64,000 nt of DNA from positions 62,434,867 through 62,498,866 of the forward strand of contig OZ020303.1 in assembly GCA_963971305.1 (NCBI GenBank), written 5' to 3'. Source of the stretch: Arcuatula senhousia. Its lineage: Eukaryota; Mollusca; Bivalvia; Mytilida; Mytilidae. Of this stretch, positions 34,769-46,296 are shown one piece after another; the stretch's first letter is position 1, and each line of letters begins with the position of its first letter. The notes under the pieces were generated by a model. The model was given only the letters and a program-made list of their open reading frames with translations. It was not told the origin of the DNA and made no database searches. The translations under genes were made by a program, and so were the position numbers.

Positions 34769-37530
34769 ATACGACCGCAAAAAATTTGCCGACGTATAAT
34801 GGTATGATGCTGTCGTCGTTGTCGTCGTTGTCGTTGTCGTTGACGTCGTCGTTGTCTGTTAACTTTAGTGTATACACGATAACTTTAGTTCTAGTTATCC
34901 AAATGCAATGAAATTTGACAATGATATTTCTTACCATTAAAGGATGGATGGGATCGATTTTGGGAGTCCCCCCTTTTTTTATTTAGAAATTAAGGGCCAA
35001 AAGGGGCCATAATTGCAACTTTTTTGTTTGTTCTTACAATATCTTTTTCAAAATATTCTCCTCTGAAACTACTGAACAGAATTCAATGAAACTTGGTATG
35101 ATTGATTATTAGGGTGTCCTGCACTGTAGAATTGTTTCGATTTATGATTCGTCAAAAAACATGGCCGCTGTGGCTAAAAATTGACCTGGGGGGGAGGGGG
35201 GTGTCAGACTACTGTTTTTGGCTTGTAATTCAAAAAGTATAAGAGCTAGATGAATTCTGATGCCACCCTACTGCTTCAGGATCAAAAGTTCTACAAAAGT
35301 CTCCATATGGTCGAAGTTGTCAGAAGACCCCTTATAGGGGTTACGGCCCCTTAAAGGGTAAGTTCACGATTTTTGACATATGGTCTTAAATTGTTCAGAA
35401 CAATGTTTTATAACAGTGTGCAAATTTTCTCTCTCATATCTTAACTTATAACAAAGATATTGGAGATTATTTATTTGAAATAGTCCCCTACTCTACTTTA
35501 GGGGACTACTTCAGTTAATCAGATTTTCTATTGAGTAGCAAAAAATCATATTAGTTCAAACGTTCAAGTGATCATGTGGTACGTCCAATAACCAACAAAA
35601 TAGTTAAAATAATCAAAAGTCAGCAAGATCATTTAATATTTTCAAATTACTTTCTAAATAAAAATCTTTTTAAAAACGTTTTATTAATGTATTATCTTTT
35701 TCTTTTAAATTAAACTTTATAATCAATAAATTAAAATTAAAATTCTATAATTCAAAAAAAAAATATTTTTATTTACTATTAAGAAAGAAGTTGTGTATTT
35801 AAATGTAAGCCATCATACTTCATTGAAAATAATTGTGATATAATTATGTAAATTACAGGTCATTCTTTTTCTTACCCCCCACTGGGTTTGCTAAAAGTGT
35901 TAATTTATGTGAATTAATTGTCATTGTCTCTCAGCAGGTACCTGTGTAAAGGTTAGGTAAACATAAATGTAATTAGTCACAGCTGACTTGGGATGAAATA
36001 AACAGGAAATTCTAATTACATACTGTATCAATACCTACAGGTGTCAAACCCTAATATACAAACATTCAGAAACAAAGTTTTATTAACTAGATCATTTTAT
36101 TTTCATTTCAGCATTTAAAACAATAATGTGATTTATATGCAAGATTATCACAACACAACATGACTTAGATGATTAAAAATGACTTATTTAAATTGATTTT
36201 TATACCAAAAAATCATAATTACTTAATAAAGAATAACCCAATTTTGTTAATTTTAATAAGGATTTTCTATCACTTATTTAAAATGCCATAACATAGCTGC
36301 ACACAAAAATATTATATATTGGCAGTTCAATAATTAGGTAAATGGTGGGTCACTGTCAAAAGGAGACTTTGTGGTATTCAGATGTTTTGTGTAATTTAAA
36401 ATGACAGAAACCAAAAGATAAAAAATAAAATTCCATTTTTGTCAGCTTATTAAATTGAATATAAAAGTTTAAATGATATAGCATAATAAGATAATGCATA
36501 AGAAATCATATGACAAATTTTAATTTTTTTGTGAACTTTCCCTTTAAAGGTGAAAAATAGCATTTTTTCATGTTTTTGCACTATAGTATGAAAACTGCTA
36601 TTGCAGATAGCAAAAAGCTGTTGCTTGCTTAATTGTTCAGCTCAATTAGCTCTACAAAAAACTCCATAGGGTCGAAGTTGTCAGATAACCCCTTATAGGG
36701 GCTACAGCCCCTAAAATAATGTTTTTTCATGTTTTTGGCCTATGAAATGAAAACTATAGCAGGTAGAGAGAAGCTGTTGCTTGCTTAAATGTTCAGCTCA
36801 TTTACACAATTAAGAATTAATTTTTGCAACCCCCCTTTTTCCCCTATTACGTAATTAGGGGCCAAATGGGGCCAAAATCGAATCTTTTTTATTTGTGGTC
36901 CGATTTTGAAAATTTTTTTTGCAAGTTTATTCTTGTCAGATAGCAAATCCAAATTTGAGAATTAATTTTTGTGACCATCCCCTTTTTCACTTGTTTTGTA
37001 ATTAGGGGCCAAAAGGGGCCGTAATGGAATTTTTTTTAATTCTTGTCTGATTTTGACAATTTTTTTGCAAGTTTATTCTTGTCAAGTAGCAGATATATTT
37101 TTGTGTCCCCTTTTTTTACTGTTATGTTATTAGGGACCAAAAGGGGCCAAAATCCTAACTTTTTTATTTCTGGTCCGATTAAAATTTTTTTTTTCTAAAT
37201 TTAAGAATAAATTTTTGCGACCCCACCTTTTCTTCGCTCATTACCTAACATGCCTAAGGGGCCGTAATCATAATTTAAAAAAATTTCTGGTTCAATTTTT
37301 AAATTTTTTTCCCAAACATTATTCTTTTCAAGAGTAGAATACAAAATTGAAAATTTATATTTTTACCCCCTGGGATGAAAGTCCACCAGAGAAGCATGTG
37401 TCAAAAACCTTTGTCAGACCACCATGGGCTGCATGTGTCCAGAGCAATAGACTATCCATATTGGGCCTAAAATGTACAGGGTTCAACATGTTGCGGTCGA
37501 ATCATGTTGCGCTCGGCGAAGATTTTTATT
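34769..37530 (-). mobile_element. Family-E repeat, reverse orientation, interrupted by a TTAA element
   Basis: It starts with the hairpin TACGACCGCAAAAAATTTGC and a GTCGTCGTTGTCGTTG tract. Family-A-like body is present around 35100-35350 and 36548-36800, then E modules. It ends near 37530 with the reverse of the GCTACGCCGAGCGC end. The A-like segments suggest recombined or mosaic copies. Confidence 0.55.
35355..36543. mobile_element. 1189-bp TTAA-flanked element nested in the repeat
   Basis: TTAA occurs at 35351-35354 and 36544-36547. The ends are AGGGTAAGTTCAC and GTGAACTTTCCCT, inverted with one mismatch. Removing the element plus one TTAA restores the family body CCCCTTAAAGGTGAAAAA. No coding frame: non-autonomous. 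Confidence 0.85.
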
Positions 37531-38250
37531 TTCAAAAGTTTATTTGATTACAAAGGTTTGGGAAATAGCATCATTCCTAGGTTATATAAATAATTAAGTC
37601 TATGATTAAAAAGAATGGTACACATACAGTTACTTAAGTAAATTTAATAAAGAAGGGTGGTATTGTGTTTTCTCTAATTTGCATCTGATTAATCAACCTC
37701 TCAGCTTGCTGCAAAAAATACTATTTATCATATCTAAAAAAAAAATTAGTTCCCACTGAAATGACACATCTCAATTATCAACTGTTTTCAAAATTGTGAT
37801 GCCAATGTTTACTGTATTAGTGAAAATGCTTTGAATATCTCAATTCTCGAGGATCATGGAATTTCTAACATCTCAGGGAAATTAATTTATTTGATATTTT
37901 AACAGCTTGATCAAAGCAAGCTATATAGAAAATGATGTAAGAAATTCTTAAATCAACTTTTTATTGTTGTAGAAACTATATTAAGTTTTGTCCATCCAGA
38001 GTTCTATCATTCATTACTAAGTGGTTCCTTGACATCACAATTTTCCTCCTAACAGAGCTTCTATGCATTTAGAAAAAGCATGTAGTTACAATGTATTTGG
38101 AATAAGTTTTTAAATCCATTGGACATCTGGTTGTATGTTTCATAATATCTTTCACTATCCTTCACTTTTCTCACATGAGAGACCATAAACACCTGTATGC
38201 GGGGCAGACTTGTCAAGTGTCACACATCTAGTCAGTAAATTTCTTTGATT
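37531..38250. other. Spacer between nested repeats
   Basis: AT-rich, without a gene. At 38204-38250 there is a reverse fragment of the 153-bp MITE (CAGACTTGTCAAGTGTCAC). Confidence 0.4.
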
Positions 38251-39848
38251 TTTGTCTCGCCTGCGGAGCGGAGGGAGACATATATACATGTAGGTGTTAC
38301 TCCGTCGTAGTGGTCCATCGTTGTCGTTGACTTTTCTTTAAAAAATCTTCTCCTCTGAAACTACTAAAGGAATTGCTTTGAAACTTCGCACTCATCATCT
38401 ATGGGATGTCATCAACCAAGATTGCACAAATGATGACTGCCGACCCACCAACATGGCCGCTGTTGCTAAAAATAGAATAGGTGGGTCAGACCACAGTTTT
38501 TGGCTTATAAAAAAAGTATAAGAGATAGAGAAAATCTGATGTAACCACTCATCTTTAGCATCAAAAGTTCTACAAAAGTCTCCATTGGGTCAAAGTTGTC
38601 AGATGACCTCTTCTAGGGGTTATGGCCCTTTCAAGTTGAACAAGAGTTAACACTTAAGTATATCTCGCCTGCCCGCACTATCGGAATACCAAGTTATTCA
38701 ACTATTCATCTATTAATCCTTGCCTGTTGGCATACATGTAATAACAAAATGCATTAAGGCCTTGAATACTTGATATCAGAGGTTAATAAAGTCATAATCA
38801 TTTGGCAAGTGACTTTAAATAACATTTTCCTGTGGACCAAAAAGTCATTCTGGATATCATAGTCATTAAGAAAGACAGAACACAAAAACAAATATCAAAT
38901 TTAACAATCATTTAGTGTTAAATGAGGTCAAGGTCAGATGACATTGTGACAGACGCTAAGACCCTAATCTAATCCATCAATAACCAAAATATCAGATGCC
39001 AAGCTATTACACTTTTCGAGAAATTCTTTTTCCACAATACTCCTTCAATCTAAGTTTACAGCATGAAAAAAGACCTAAGTTCACAAAGTCATTGAGGCAT
39101 GAAAATGGGATCAAGGTCACAAATCATTGCAAGAGTTGCGTAGACATTTACCTCAACTGTGTTTATCAAATATCAGATGCCTAGCTTTAATACATTGTCC
39201 ACAAAAGTCTAACAAAAAAGTTTTCTACCTGATAAAAGACTTAAGTTCACAGAGTCACTGGAGTGTGAAACTGCGGTCAAGGTCACACTGCATGGTAACA
39301 GTAGTGTAGACCATAACCTCAACTGTCTGTATACCCAATATCAGATGCCTATTTTACTTTTCAAGTAATTCATTGTCCACAAAAGTCTTACAAAAACGTT
39401 TTCGGCCCGAAAAAAGACCTAAGTTCACAGAGTCACTGGACCGTAATAAATGGGCCAGGGTCACACGTACGGTATGGTGACAGTTGCATAGACCATAGCC
39501 TCAACTGTCTGTATAGCTAATATCAGATACCTAGCTATAAAACTTTTCAAGCAATTCATTGTCCACAAAAGTCTTACAACAAAGTTTTTTTACCTAAAAA
39601 AAGACCTAAGTTCACAGAGTCACTTAACCATGAAAATGGGATCAGGGTCATATGCCATTGTGACAGTTGCGTAGACCATAACCTGAAATGTCTGTATACC
39701 AAATATAAGATGCTAAGCTATTATACTAACTTTTTAAGCAATTCATTGTCCACAAAAGTCTAACAAAAAAGTTTACGCCGCCGCTGTCGCCGGAAAGTAT
39801 TTCCCTTTGTTTCGCTTTCCGCGACTATTCGTCGCAGGCGAGACAAAA
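38251..39848. mobile_element. Two family-D repeats, one truncated and one inverted full copy
   Basis: A plus-oriented head (TTTGTCTCGCCTGCGGAGCG) starts at 38251 and runs into family-A-like body. At 38638 a reversed family-D tail (AACAAGAGTTAACACTTAAG, then CTCGCCTGCC) begins a minus copy ending at GTCGCAGGCGAGACAAA near 39848. The minus copy has ~150-bp tandem units with AAGTTCACAGAGTCACT and several AGGTCA-like half-sites. Confidence 0.6.
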
Positions 39849-39868
39849 TTGCGCTTTATCATGTTTTA

Positions 39869-40250
39869 TATCCTGCCACACGAAGTGGCGAGGTATAATT
39901 AATATGTTATAGGCTCAGTTTCTTTCGGTGTCTGTACGTCTGTCCGCCCCCCCAAAGGTTTCTGGATGATAACTTGAAAACGTGTCAAGAGATTTGAATG
40001 ATATTTTGCACAGCTGTTTAGAACAATAAAATACAGGTTAATTCAATTTTCAGGATGATCCGAAAAAAATATTGAAGATTTGCCACTTTGTACATTTTCC
40101 AAATTTGAAAATGATGAAATTTTCTGGTCTAAGAAAGATAACTCATTTCTTTTCTGTCTCTATATATACAATATAGATATATAGTATATACAGTATAGTA
40201 TACAAATATATTTAACTATTGATGAATATTGTGGCGGGGTATCATTTAAT
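39869..40250 (+). mobile_element. Family-B hairpin-ended repeat
   Basis: It has the same start hairpin (CCTGCCACACGAAGTGGCGA), GTCTGTCCGCCC tract and end GTGGCGGGGTATCATTTAAT as 11578-11940. Confidence 0.65.
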
Positions 40251-40673
40251 GTCCCATGATCAGATGCCATATTTTTGGCCTATAGAATGAAAACTATAGA
40301 GAAAAGCTGTTGCTTGCTTAAACCTTAAGCCCAATGAGCTGTACAAAAGTCTCCATTTACAATAGGTCGAAGTTGTCAGGTAACCCCTTATAGGCGCTAT
40401 GGCCCATTAAAGGTGAAAAAAAAACGGCGTTTTTTTCATGTTTTGGGCCTATAGAATGAAAACTTTTCTCAGATATAGAGAAAAGCTGTTGCTTGCTTTA
40501 ACCTTTCTACAAAAGTCTCCATTGGGTCGAAGTTGTCAGATGATCTCAGATGACCCTTTATAGTGGTTATGAACCTTTAAAGGTGAAAAATTGTGGGTTT
40601 TTTATCATGTTTTTGGCTAATAGAAAGAAACCTATTGCAGATAGAGAAAAGCTGTAGCTTGCTTTGTTCACAG
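40251..40673. repeat. Family-A body modules
   Basis: Tandem ~150-bp modules with ATAGAGAAAAGCTGTTGCTT and GGTCGAAGTTGTCAG, the same as the body of 24828-26337 but reversed. The sequence resumes after the insertion at 40674-43051. Confidence 0.55.
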
Positions 40674-43051
40674 CCCAGATAGCAATACATTGTTGGGCCA
40701 ACGTTGGCATTAGGTTGGCAAGGTTGGCATATGGTTGGCATTTGCATGTATACCTTGGGCCAACGTTGGATCAATGTGTCAAAACCAACGGTTGGCAGTA
40801 CGACATTGACCCAATGTCGGCCTACCAAAGTACAGTCATCGGTTGGCACAACGTTAGGTAGCCGAGGATAAATGATTTGGTTATTAATTTAGTAAATATT
40901 TTAAGGATAACACGGATCAAGCATTGGTATAATTATCATTCTTCAAATACATTTAGAATTATGATCCAATTTTATGGTCCTGTCAATATTGTGTGCAAAC
41001 AATACAGGTGTGCTTTTAAGTAAACTTTCATTTGAATTCATATATACCTACTTTGCATAATTTTAGCTTGAACTTTATATCTTGAAAAAATTTTTTTTTA
41101 TCTCTTTATCTGTCAAATTTCCAAAGGTAAAGAAATTCCGTATGAGAGTTTTTAAGTTGTGATCGGAATTCAAAGTTGGGCCAACGTCAAAAACTTGGTT
41201 ATTTCCCCTTAAAATCATTATAATATGCAATAATATAAAATTATTTTTACAAGTTATACAAACCAAGACTCAAGTTTCTTACATATTATTGAACAAAAAA
41301 TGTATACTTCATTAATTGATTAACAAGTTTTGACAATACCTGTACTGATAATGCGTAGTAATTTTATACAATATTAGGGGTTGATTTAACCTATTACATT
41401 TTAACTTCACAAAAAATAGAGAGCTTTAGAATTGACTACTGCTGTTAATACCTATATTTTTGAAAAGATAAGCAATATCATAGTCAAGTTTCATCAGAAA
41501 ACTTCCGAAGTTGACTGCTGTTCGGTAGAATACACTTAAGTGTAAGAATATTAGAGCAAAATAATATAAGACCTAGTTAACTCTTCATATACTAGACAAA
41601 AAAGAAACGTTACACTTATTTTTTATTTGATAAAATTTCTATAACAAAAGAAAAGTTGTAACTTCCATTGAATAAACGTATCTTTGGTCATACTGAAGAG
41701 ACTAAAATCCAGTATACCTGATTTTGATTCGAATTTAACATCTCTTTAAGGTTTTACCTAGATATTGTAGAAAATCAAGTTTGCAAAGCATTATCGTTCC
41801 TGACAAACCATTTATGTTGAATATCTGACAGCATTTTGATGAATATAAAGTTGAATTCAGAATTTAGGGACATTTAACCATCTGTAAAACTACAGGGATG
41901 GGATATTTTGCAACGGTTTCCGGTGGGATTCGGTTATTTCTAAAAACCAAATTCAGTAAAATAAAAAATGACAAAATGTTGAAAGTCACAAAATTTCTGT
42001 TAAATTTAGATTTTTCGGTTAAAAAAGGGTGCTTCTTACTTATCTATGACAATTTTAGGCATGATACTACTCATTAACGTCATTACGCAAAAGAAACGTA
42101 ATTCAGAGGACGTCTTTTTCACAGGCGTTTGGGTTCAGGATTATTCTTTTATTAATAACGTGTATATAAAAAAAATTCATACTCGTCTATATACTATTTC
42201 CACAAGGCAAGAATGTTTGACAGTTCTAAAAATAGAACCTTGGGAAATCTACGAATTTCTTATAGAAGTAGTTTTCCATCGAAATGAAATTGGCAATTGT
42301 CTCATTCTTTTTAGTTTTCTCTCTCATATGGGCTCAAAATTATAGTGTATCAATGTGTAATAACGTCAAATCTAGTCTTTTTTCCTCCGAACCGGACCAA
42401 AAATATCACCAGGGACGGAAGTAGATAGGGAAACAATATTCCGCCAAATAAAACGAATTCCGAGTGACACTACAGTAAGGTAAAATCTAGGTGAGTTCGA
42501 ACAAAATCTTTTGGCGGAAAAATATGGTCACGATCTTTCCAGCCACAGGGTCGTCTTTTCTTTTATTTTTATTTTTAGTAAAACAGTTTATTCAAAATTT
42601 ATCAATTGGTTCTACCAGATATGCGTTAAATCGTTGAATATTATGATGTTTAATGTCGTGATCTCACTTTTCACCGGTACCAGGTCAACATTTTTTAACT
42701 CGTTTTCATATAAAACCCTTTCGTACGACTCTGTAAAAAGACGCACAACTTGTCAATTAACGTATCCGTCAATCGACTTTAACTTCAACTTGAAAAAGTT
42801 CGTTAAATAAGCAAAAAGTAGAATTTCTTACCTTCAGTGACGTTTGTTATTTGACATGTCTCGCTTCAACTAGTACCAAGTTCCGGTTTCGCTCCCACAC
42901 AGTGATTATGTATTTGTCCTACGTCGGGCCAACGTCGAGCCAACGGTTGGAAATGACGTGGGCCCGATGAGCAAAATGATTAGCCAACAAGGGGCCAACG
43001 AGACTGTCAACCATAATCCTACGTGGACACAACACATTTTTGCTATCTGGG
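40674..43051. mobile_element. 2.38-kb element with CCCAGATAGCAA inverted ends and GGGCCAACG subterminal repeats
   Basis: The ends are exact 12-bp inverted repeats (CCCAGATAGCAA / TTGCTATCTGGG). Within 250 bp of each end, CCAACG/CGTTGG motifs cluster, often as GGGCCAACG or GGTTGGC. Open frames at 42046-42345 and 42511-42810 are unrecognised, and no DDE motif is apparent, so it is probably non-autonomous. Only AG is shared by the flanks, so the target-duplication length is unresolved. Confidence 0.75.
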
Positions 43052-43394
43052 AGTGGCTTGGTTAAACCATAGACCTGTATATTTTCAGTCCATTGAGCTC
43101 TACAAAAGTCTCCATTGGGTTGAAGTTGTCACAATATGACCCATGATAAAAGTTATGGCTCCTAATTGTCAAGCTTTTAGCTTTTGCCTAATTACTAAAA
43201 CTATAAAAGATTAAGGAAATGTTTCGCTAGCTTAAATGTTTGACTATGTGCTCTACAAAATCTCCATAGGTTAAAGATATATACAGTAATGGAAAGTAAT
43301 GTGTCGTTTACATTTTTTTTTACATCAAAATATGCAAATATTTTTTTTTCATTCTGACTGCCAGCAATCCAGGCTCCTGTGAGCTTCTTGTTTT
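43052..43394. mobile_element. Family-A body resuming, with degenerate right end
   Basis: After the insertion the body continues (CTACAAAAGTCTCCATTGGG, GAAGTTGTCA) and ends CAATCCAGGCTCCTGTGAGC then TTCTTGTT, a decayed family-A right end. Confidence 0.5.
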
Positions 43395-43479
43395 CTATTT
43401 TTATAGCCAATCAAATGTTCCATTCCCCCAAGCTGAACAGGAGTTCATCAAGTTACTTTGGAGTACTGGTGCTTATGTA

Positions 43480-43905
43480 AGAGTTGAATGGTTCCGGATA
43501 TAATTAGTTCCGGGCAGAACTATTCAACTAGTCAAAATATTCCCACGGATACATGTAACTAGATATTAAATTCCTTTGATAGTTATTTAATTCCGATAGA
43601 ATATTATAGCTAGTTAAATAATTCTGACGGAACTTAAAGGCTAGTTTAAATGTTCCGATTTCTTATAAAATATCATATTTTGACAAAACTATAGAACAAA
43701 TGATACCTTTTTTAAAAAATACATTGATTCAATGGAAAAATATAAATAGAAGATGCTGCAGTGGAACTTTATACCTAGTCAGTTTGTTCCTATGGAACCA
43801 GATAACTAGTTATTATGTTCTATATTTCAATAAATTAGCATATGAGGAACTAAATGACTTCATATTTTGTTCTTATGGAACTTTTTAACTAGTTCATTTA
43901 TTCTT
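43480..43905. repeat. Left subterminal array of a degenerate ~31-bp motif (each unit)
   Basis: GTTCC/AATTCC, GGAAC and AACTAGTT recur about every 31 bp, roughly 11 times, for example near 43613-43660 and 43776-43900. The reverse-complement motif fills the right end of the unit (47082-47280). Equivalent arrays occur in units 2-5. Confidence 0.7.
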
Positions 43906-44028
43906 TGTTATTTTCTAATAAAAATATTGAAAAATATTACACTATAAAGCAACCTCGAGAAAGCAAATTAGTTTTATCTTTACGATGAAAGTGTGTTGAT
44001 TGATGAACTAATGATCAGTATAAGATCC

Positions 44029-44038
44029 TATATATAAA
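44029..44038 (+). promoter_or_regulatory. TATA box upstream of ORF A (unit 1)
   Basis: TATATATAAA lies 134 bp before the ORF A ATG and is repeated at the same place in all units (for example 47844 and 51500). Confidence 0.45.
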
Positions 44039-44171
44039 TTGGTTTGTTCGATTTAAATGAAACTTTACTTACCATTGGGTAAAATTCAGAAATGCATGGT
44101 CCAATTTATTGAGCAGTTGTTGGCTTAAATTAAAGTATAAAAAGCACGGCATTTTTATAAATGGGCATAAA

Positions 44172-44447
44172 ATGGATATATCAGAATACGAGACACTTGT
44201 GCAGCACCTTCAACATGGAACCTACAACGATGGAACTTCAGAAAATGAAAAAAATGAAAAATTAGAAAACGAGTTAAAAATTTCCAACTTGATGGTACCA
44301 AATTGGTTTATGTGGATGAGATCGATGGGTGTAAAATCCAAAAAGCTGTCATCACCAAAGAAAGAAAGAAAGAATAGCGTTATTAAGTTGTACCATGTTG
44401 GTCACACAGGCAGGGACAAGACATATGCAAAGTGCAATGAAAGGTAG
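44172..44447 (+). CDS. ORF A, integrase-zinc-finger-like fragment (unit 1)
   Basis: The 91-residue frame from the ATG at 44172 (M-D-I-S-E) ends GHTGRDKTYAKCNER and TAG. A GTAGGT donor-like site at 44444 sits right at the end, so it may be an exon. The GHTGRDKTY stretch resembles the start of the H2C2 zinc-binding domain of integrases, as in Ginger transposases and KRBA2-like proteins, but the second histidine spacing is short (H-x2-H) and no C-x2-C or DDE core follows in the unit. The frame is open 21 codons further upstream with no ATG. A function as transposase is therefore unlikely; a DNA-end-binding remnant is possible. It is identical in all five units. Confidence 0.4.
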   Translation: MDISEYETLVQHLQHGTYNDGTSENEKNEKLENELKISNLMVPNWFMWMRSMGVKSKKLSSPKKERKNSVIKLYHVGHTGRDKTYAKCNER

Positions 44448-45160
44448 GTCATTTTTGTAGTCATTTATGTTGAATTGTAAGTACAAATTTTACATTAGTT
44501 TTATATGCATGTTACTAAATATCGATCAAAAGCATATAACTGTATGCCAATGTTCAATTCATTATAATCCCCTTTATAGAAAAGAAAAGTACCTCTTCTG
44601 CTAATACGAAAATGCTTATGTTAGGATCCAGAGCTTAGAATGTATTACATAACTTTTGTACCTTTCAAAAATGTAAAACTAAAAAAAACTAAAAAAATTA
44701 AAAACCAATTTTCACAAAGACAATAATAAAATATTTAGAATATTTAAATTTAATTCAATGAGTGATAATTGTTTAAAGGTTGCACCATTTGTCTCTTAAG
44801 AATGGACATTTTGGCGAAAACAAGGGAGATAACTCATGTCAAAACTACTCTTTGCTAAAATTTACATATACATTAGACGATATTGAGATGTGGAATAAGT
44901 GTACGCGACACAACAAACATTAACAAAAAGCAATTAAAAAAATCACAACGGAAAACAGCAAGCAGTCTTCAACATGACCAGAGGTCCAAGACTTATAATA
45001 GAATACAAACTGAGTATCAAAGCCAATCCCTAAATGTTGATGAAAGACCCAATTCTTGACAGACAAGGACAAACAAAGGCTTTGGCAAAGTTTCCTGTTT
45101 GAATAGTAGACAAACATCTAACCTGGTGACCCCCTGTTTTCTTTGTGTTTATGTTGCAGG

Positions 45161-45270
45161 GACTGATTCTGGGGGTTACAGAAACTGCATAGGGTTCATA
45201 TGCTTTATTACCAATATAAAAAGCTCTGAAATTTACAACAAACATTATGCAAATAACAACAGTTCTACCG
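45161..45270 (+). other. Exon-like open segment after a strong acceptor (unit 1)
   Basis: A T-rich tract and TTATGTTGCAG end at 45160. The following frame (T-D-S-G-G-Y-R-N-C-I-G-F) stays open to TAA near 45270. The phase does not fit the ORF A donor (joining them gives Arg-Asp-stop), so if it is a real exon its partner is not identified. Confidence 0.3.
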
Positions 45271-45429
45271 TATAACAACATCACAGTTCATTTACGTAAA
45301 ATCATACATTTAAATACCTTATGCATAAACAGGTGTACTCCGTTAAAGTACATTTAACCTCTATTATGAAAAGATCACATTCCAATATTATTTGTTGAAT
45401 CCCCTGATGATGAACTTAACGACGGCAAC

Positions 45430-45513
45430 ATGCAGGTAAACGCGATTGACTCTGATGACGGCAGCGATGACGACAACAACGAAGAAGACGACAGGCCTGT
45501 CAAGTTTTTATGA
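45430..45513 (+). pseudogene. ORF B truncated by a MITE (unit 1)
   Basis: The ORF B frame starts normally (M-Q-V-N-A-I-D) but runs into the 153-bp MITE after residue 20 and stops at TGA 45511-45513. The downstream two-thirds of ORF B remains after the MITE, in frame by length (159 bp inserted), but is cut off by this stop. Confidence 0.6.
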
Positions 45514-45644
45514 GCTGCATGCGTGAGATTTGACAAAAAACGAAAAGATCAAAGGAAAAAATTAAAAGATCAAAGAAATTTGCCGCCAAATTGCTGACTA
45601 GATGCGTGAGTCTCACGCGAGGTGCGTGACACTTGACAGGTCTG
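45492..45644. mobile_element. 153-bp MITE inserted in ORF B of unit 1 only
   Basis: Ends are CAGGCCTGTCAAG and CTTGACAGGTCTG (one mismatch when inverted), flanked by AGACGA at 45486-45491 and 45645-45650. The length plus duplication equals exactly the 159-bp size excess over unit 2. Confidence 0.93.
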
Positions 45645-45995
45645 AGACGATGATGATGATGCTGACAATAACGATGATATTGTCAGCGATATTGTTTGTG
45701 GTGCTGATCCTGTTTGTATTGATGAGGATAGTCGTGTTGATGACGACATTTTTATCACACAAAACTCATATAGTACACGTATCCATTACTCAGAGGAGTG
45801 TAATGTGAACGACAATGATAATGACAGTAGTGGAACATGTAGACCAAAACGCAGACGCATAGCTAAACGCAAGAGTAGTTTTGAATATTTTTGAATGTAC
45901 ATCTATATACTAATAAAATAATGTATCAATTTGCCTTAAATAATTATAGATTACTGTTATAACAACAATTTTGTTATATATTATAAACAACAAAG

Positions 45996-46036
45996 ATCCA
46001 GACAGCTAGCTGATACTTGGGACTCATCAGAGGTGC
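45996..46036 (-). ncRNA. Hammerhead-like relic in each array unit
   Basis: The minus strand reads CACCU, CUGAUGA (46030-46024), GUCCC-AAGUA, then a segment lacking GAAA, then CUGUC-UGGAUC like a cleavage-site region. The flanking AAAAAGCCAAACCCTAT matches the tail of the copy at 21084-21180 (AATGCCAAACACTAT). It is inactive by sequence. The other units have it near 49652, 53327, 57002 and 60677. Confidence 0.45.
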
Positions 46037-46296
46037 TTAACCCAATGTTTAGAAAAAGCCAAACCCTATTATACGAAAAGCATAGAACTAAATAAACCAT
46101 ATAAAATATAGAAAAGAGAAACCAAGTTACAGTAAAAAATCACAAAATCACCCTTGACAAAAACATACATTATAGCAAAATGAAAATCAAATTTCTCAGC
46201 AAACGCCAATCAAAAACTTTCCTCGTTTAATGGCAAAAATAATTTTTCCATGGGACATGGAATCGGCAAATGGATCATAATTGAAATTTGAAGTCC

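Noticed and set aside
44920..45284. Minus-strand open frames repeated in all five array units
   Set aside because: They are identical in every unit, so conservation says nothing about selection. They overlap the plus-strand exon-like segment and show no known domain.
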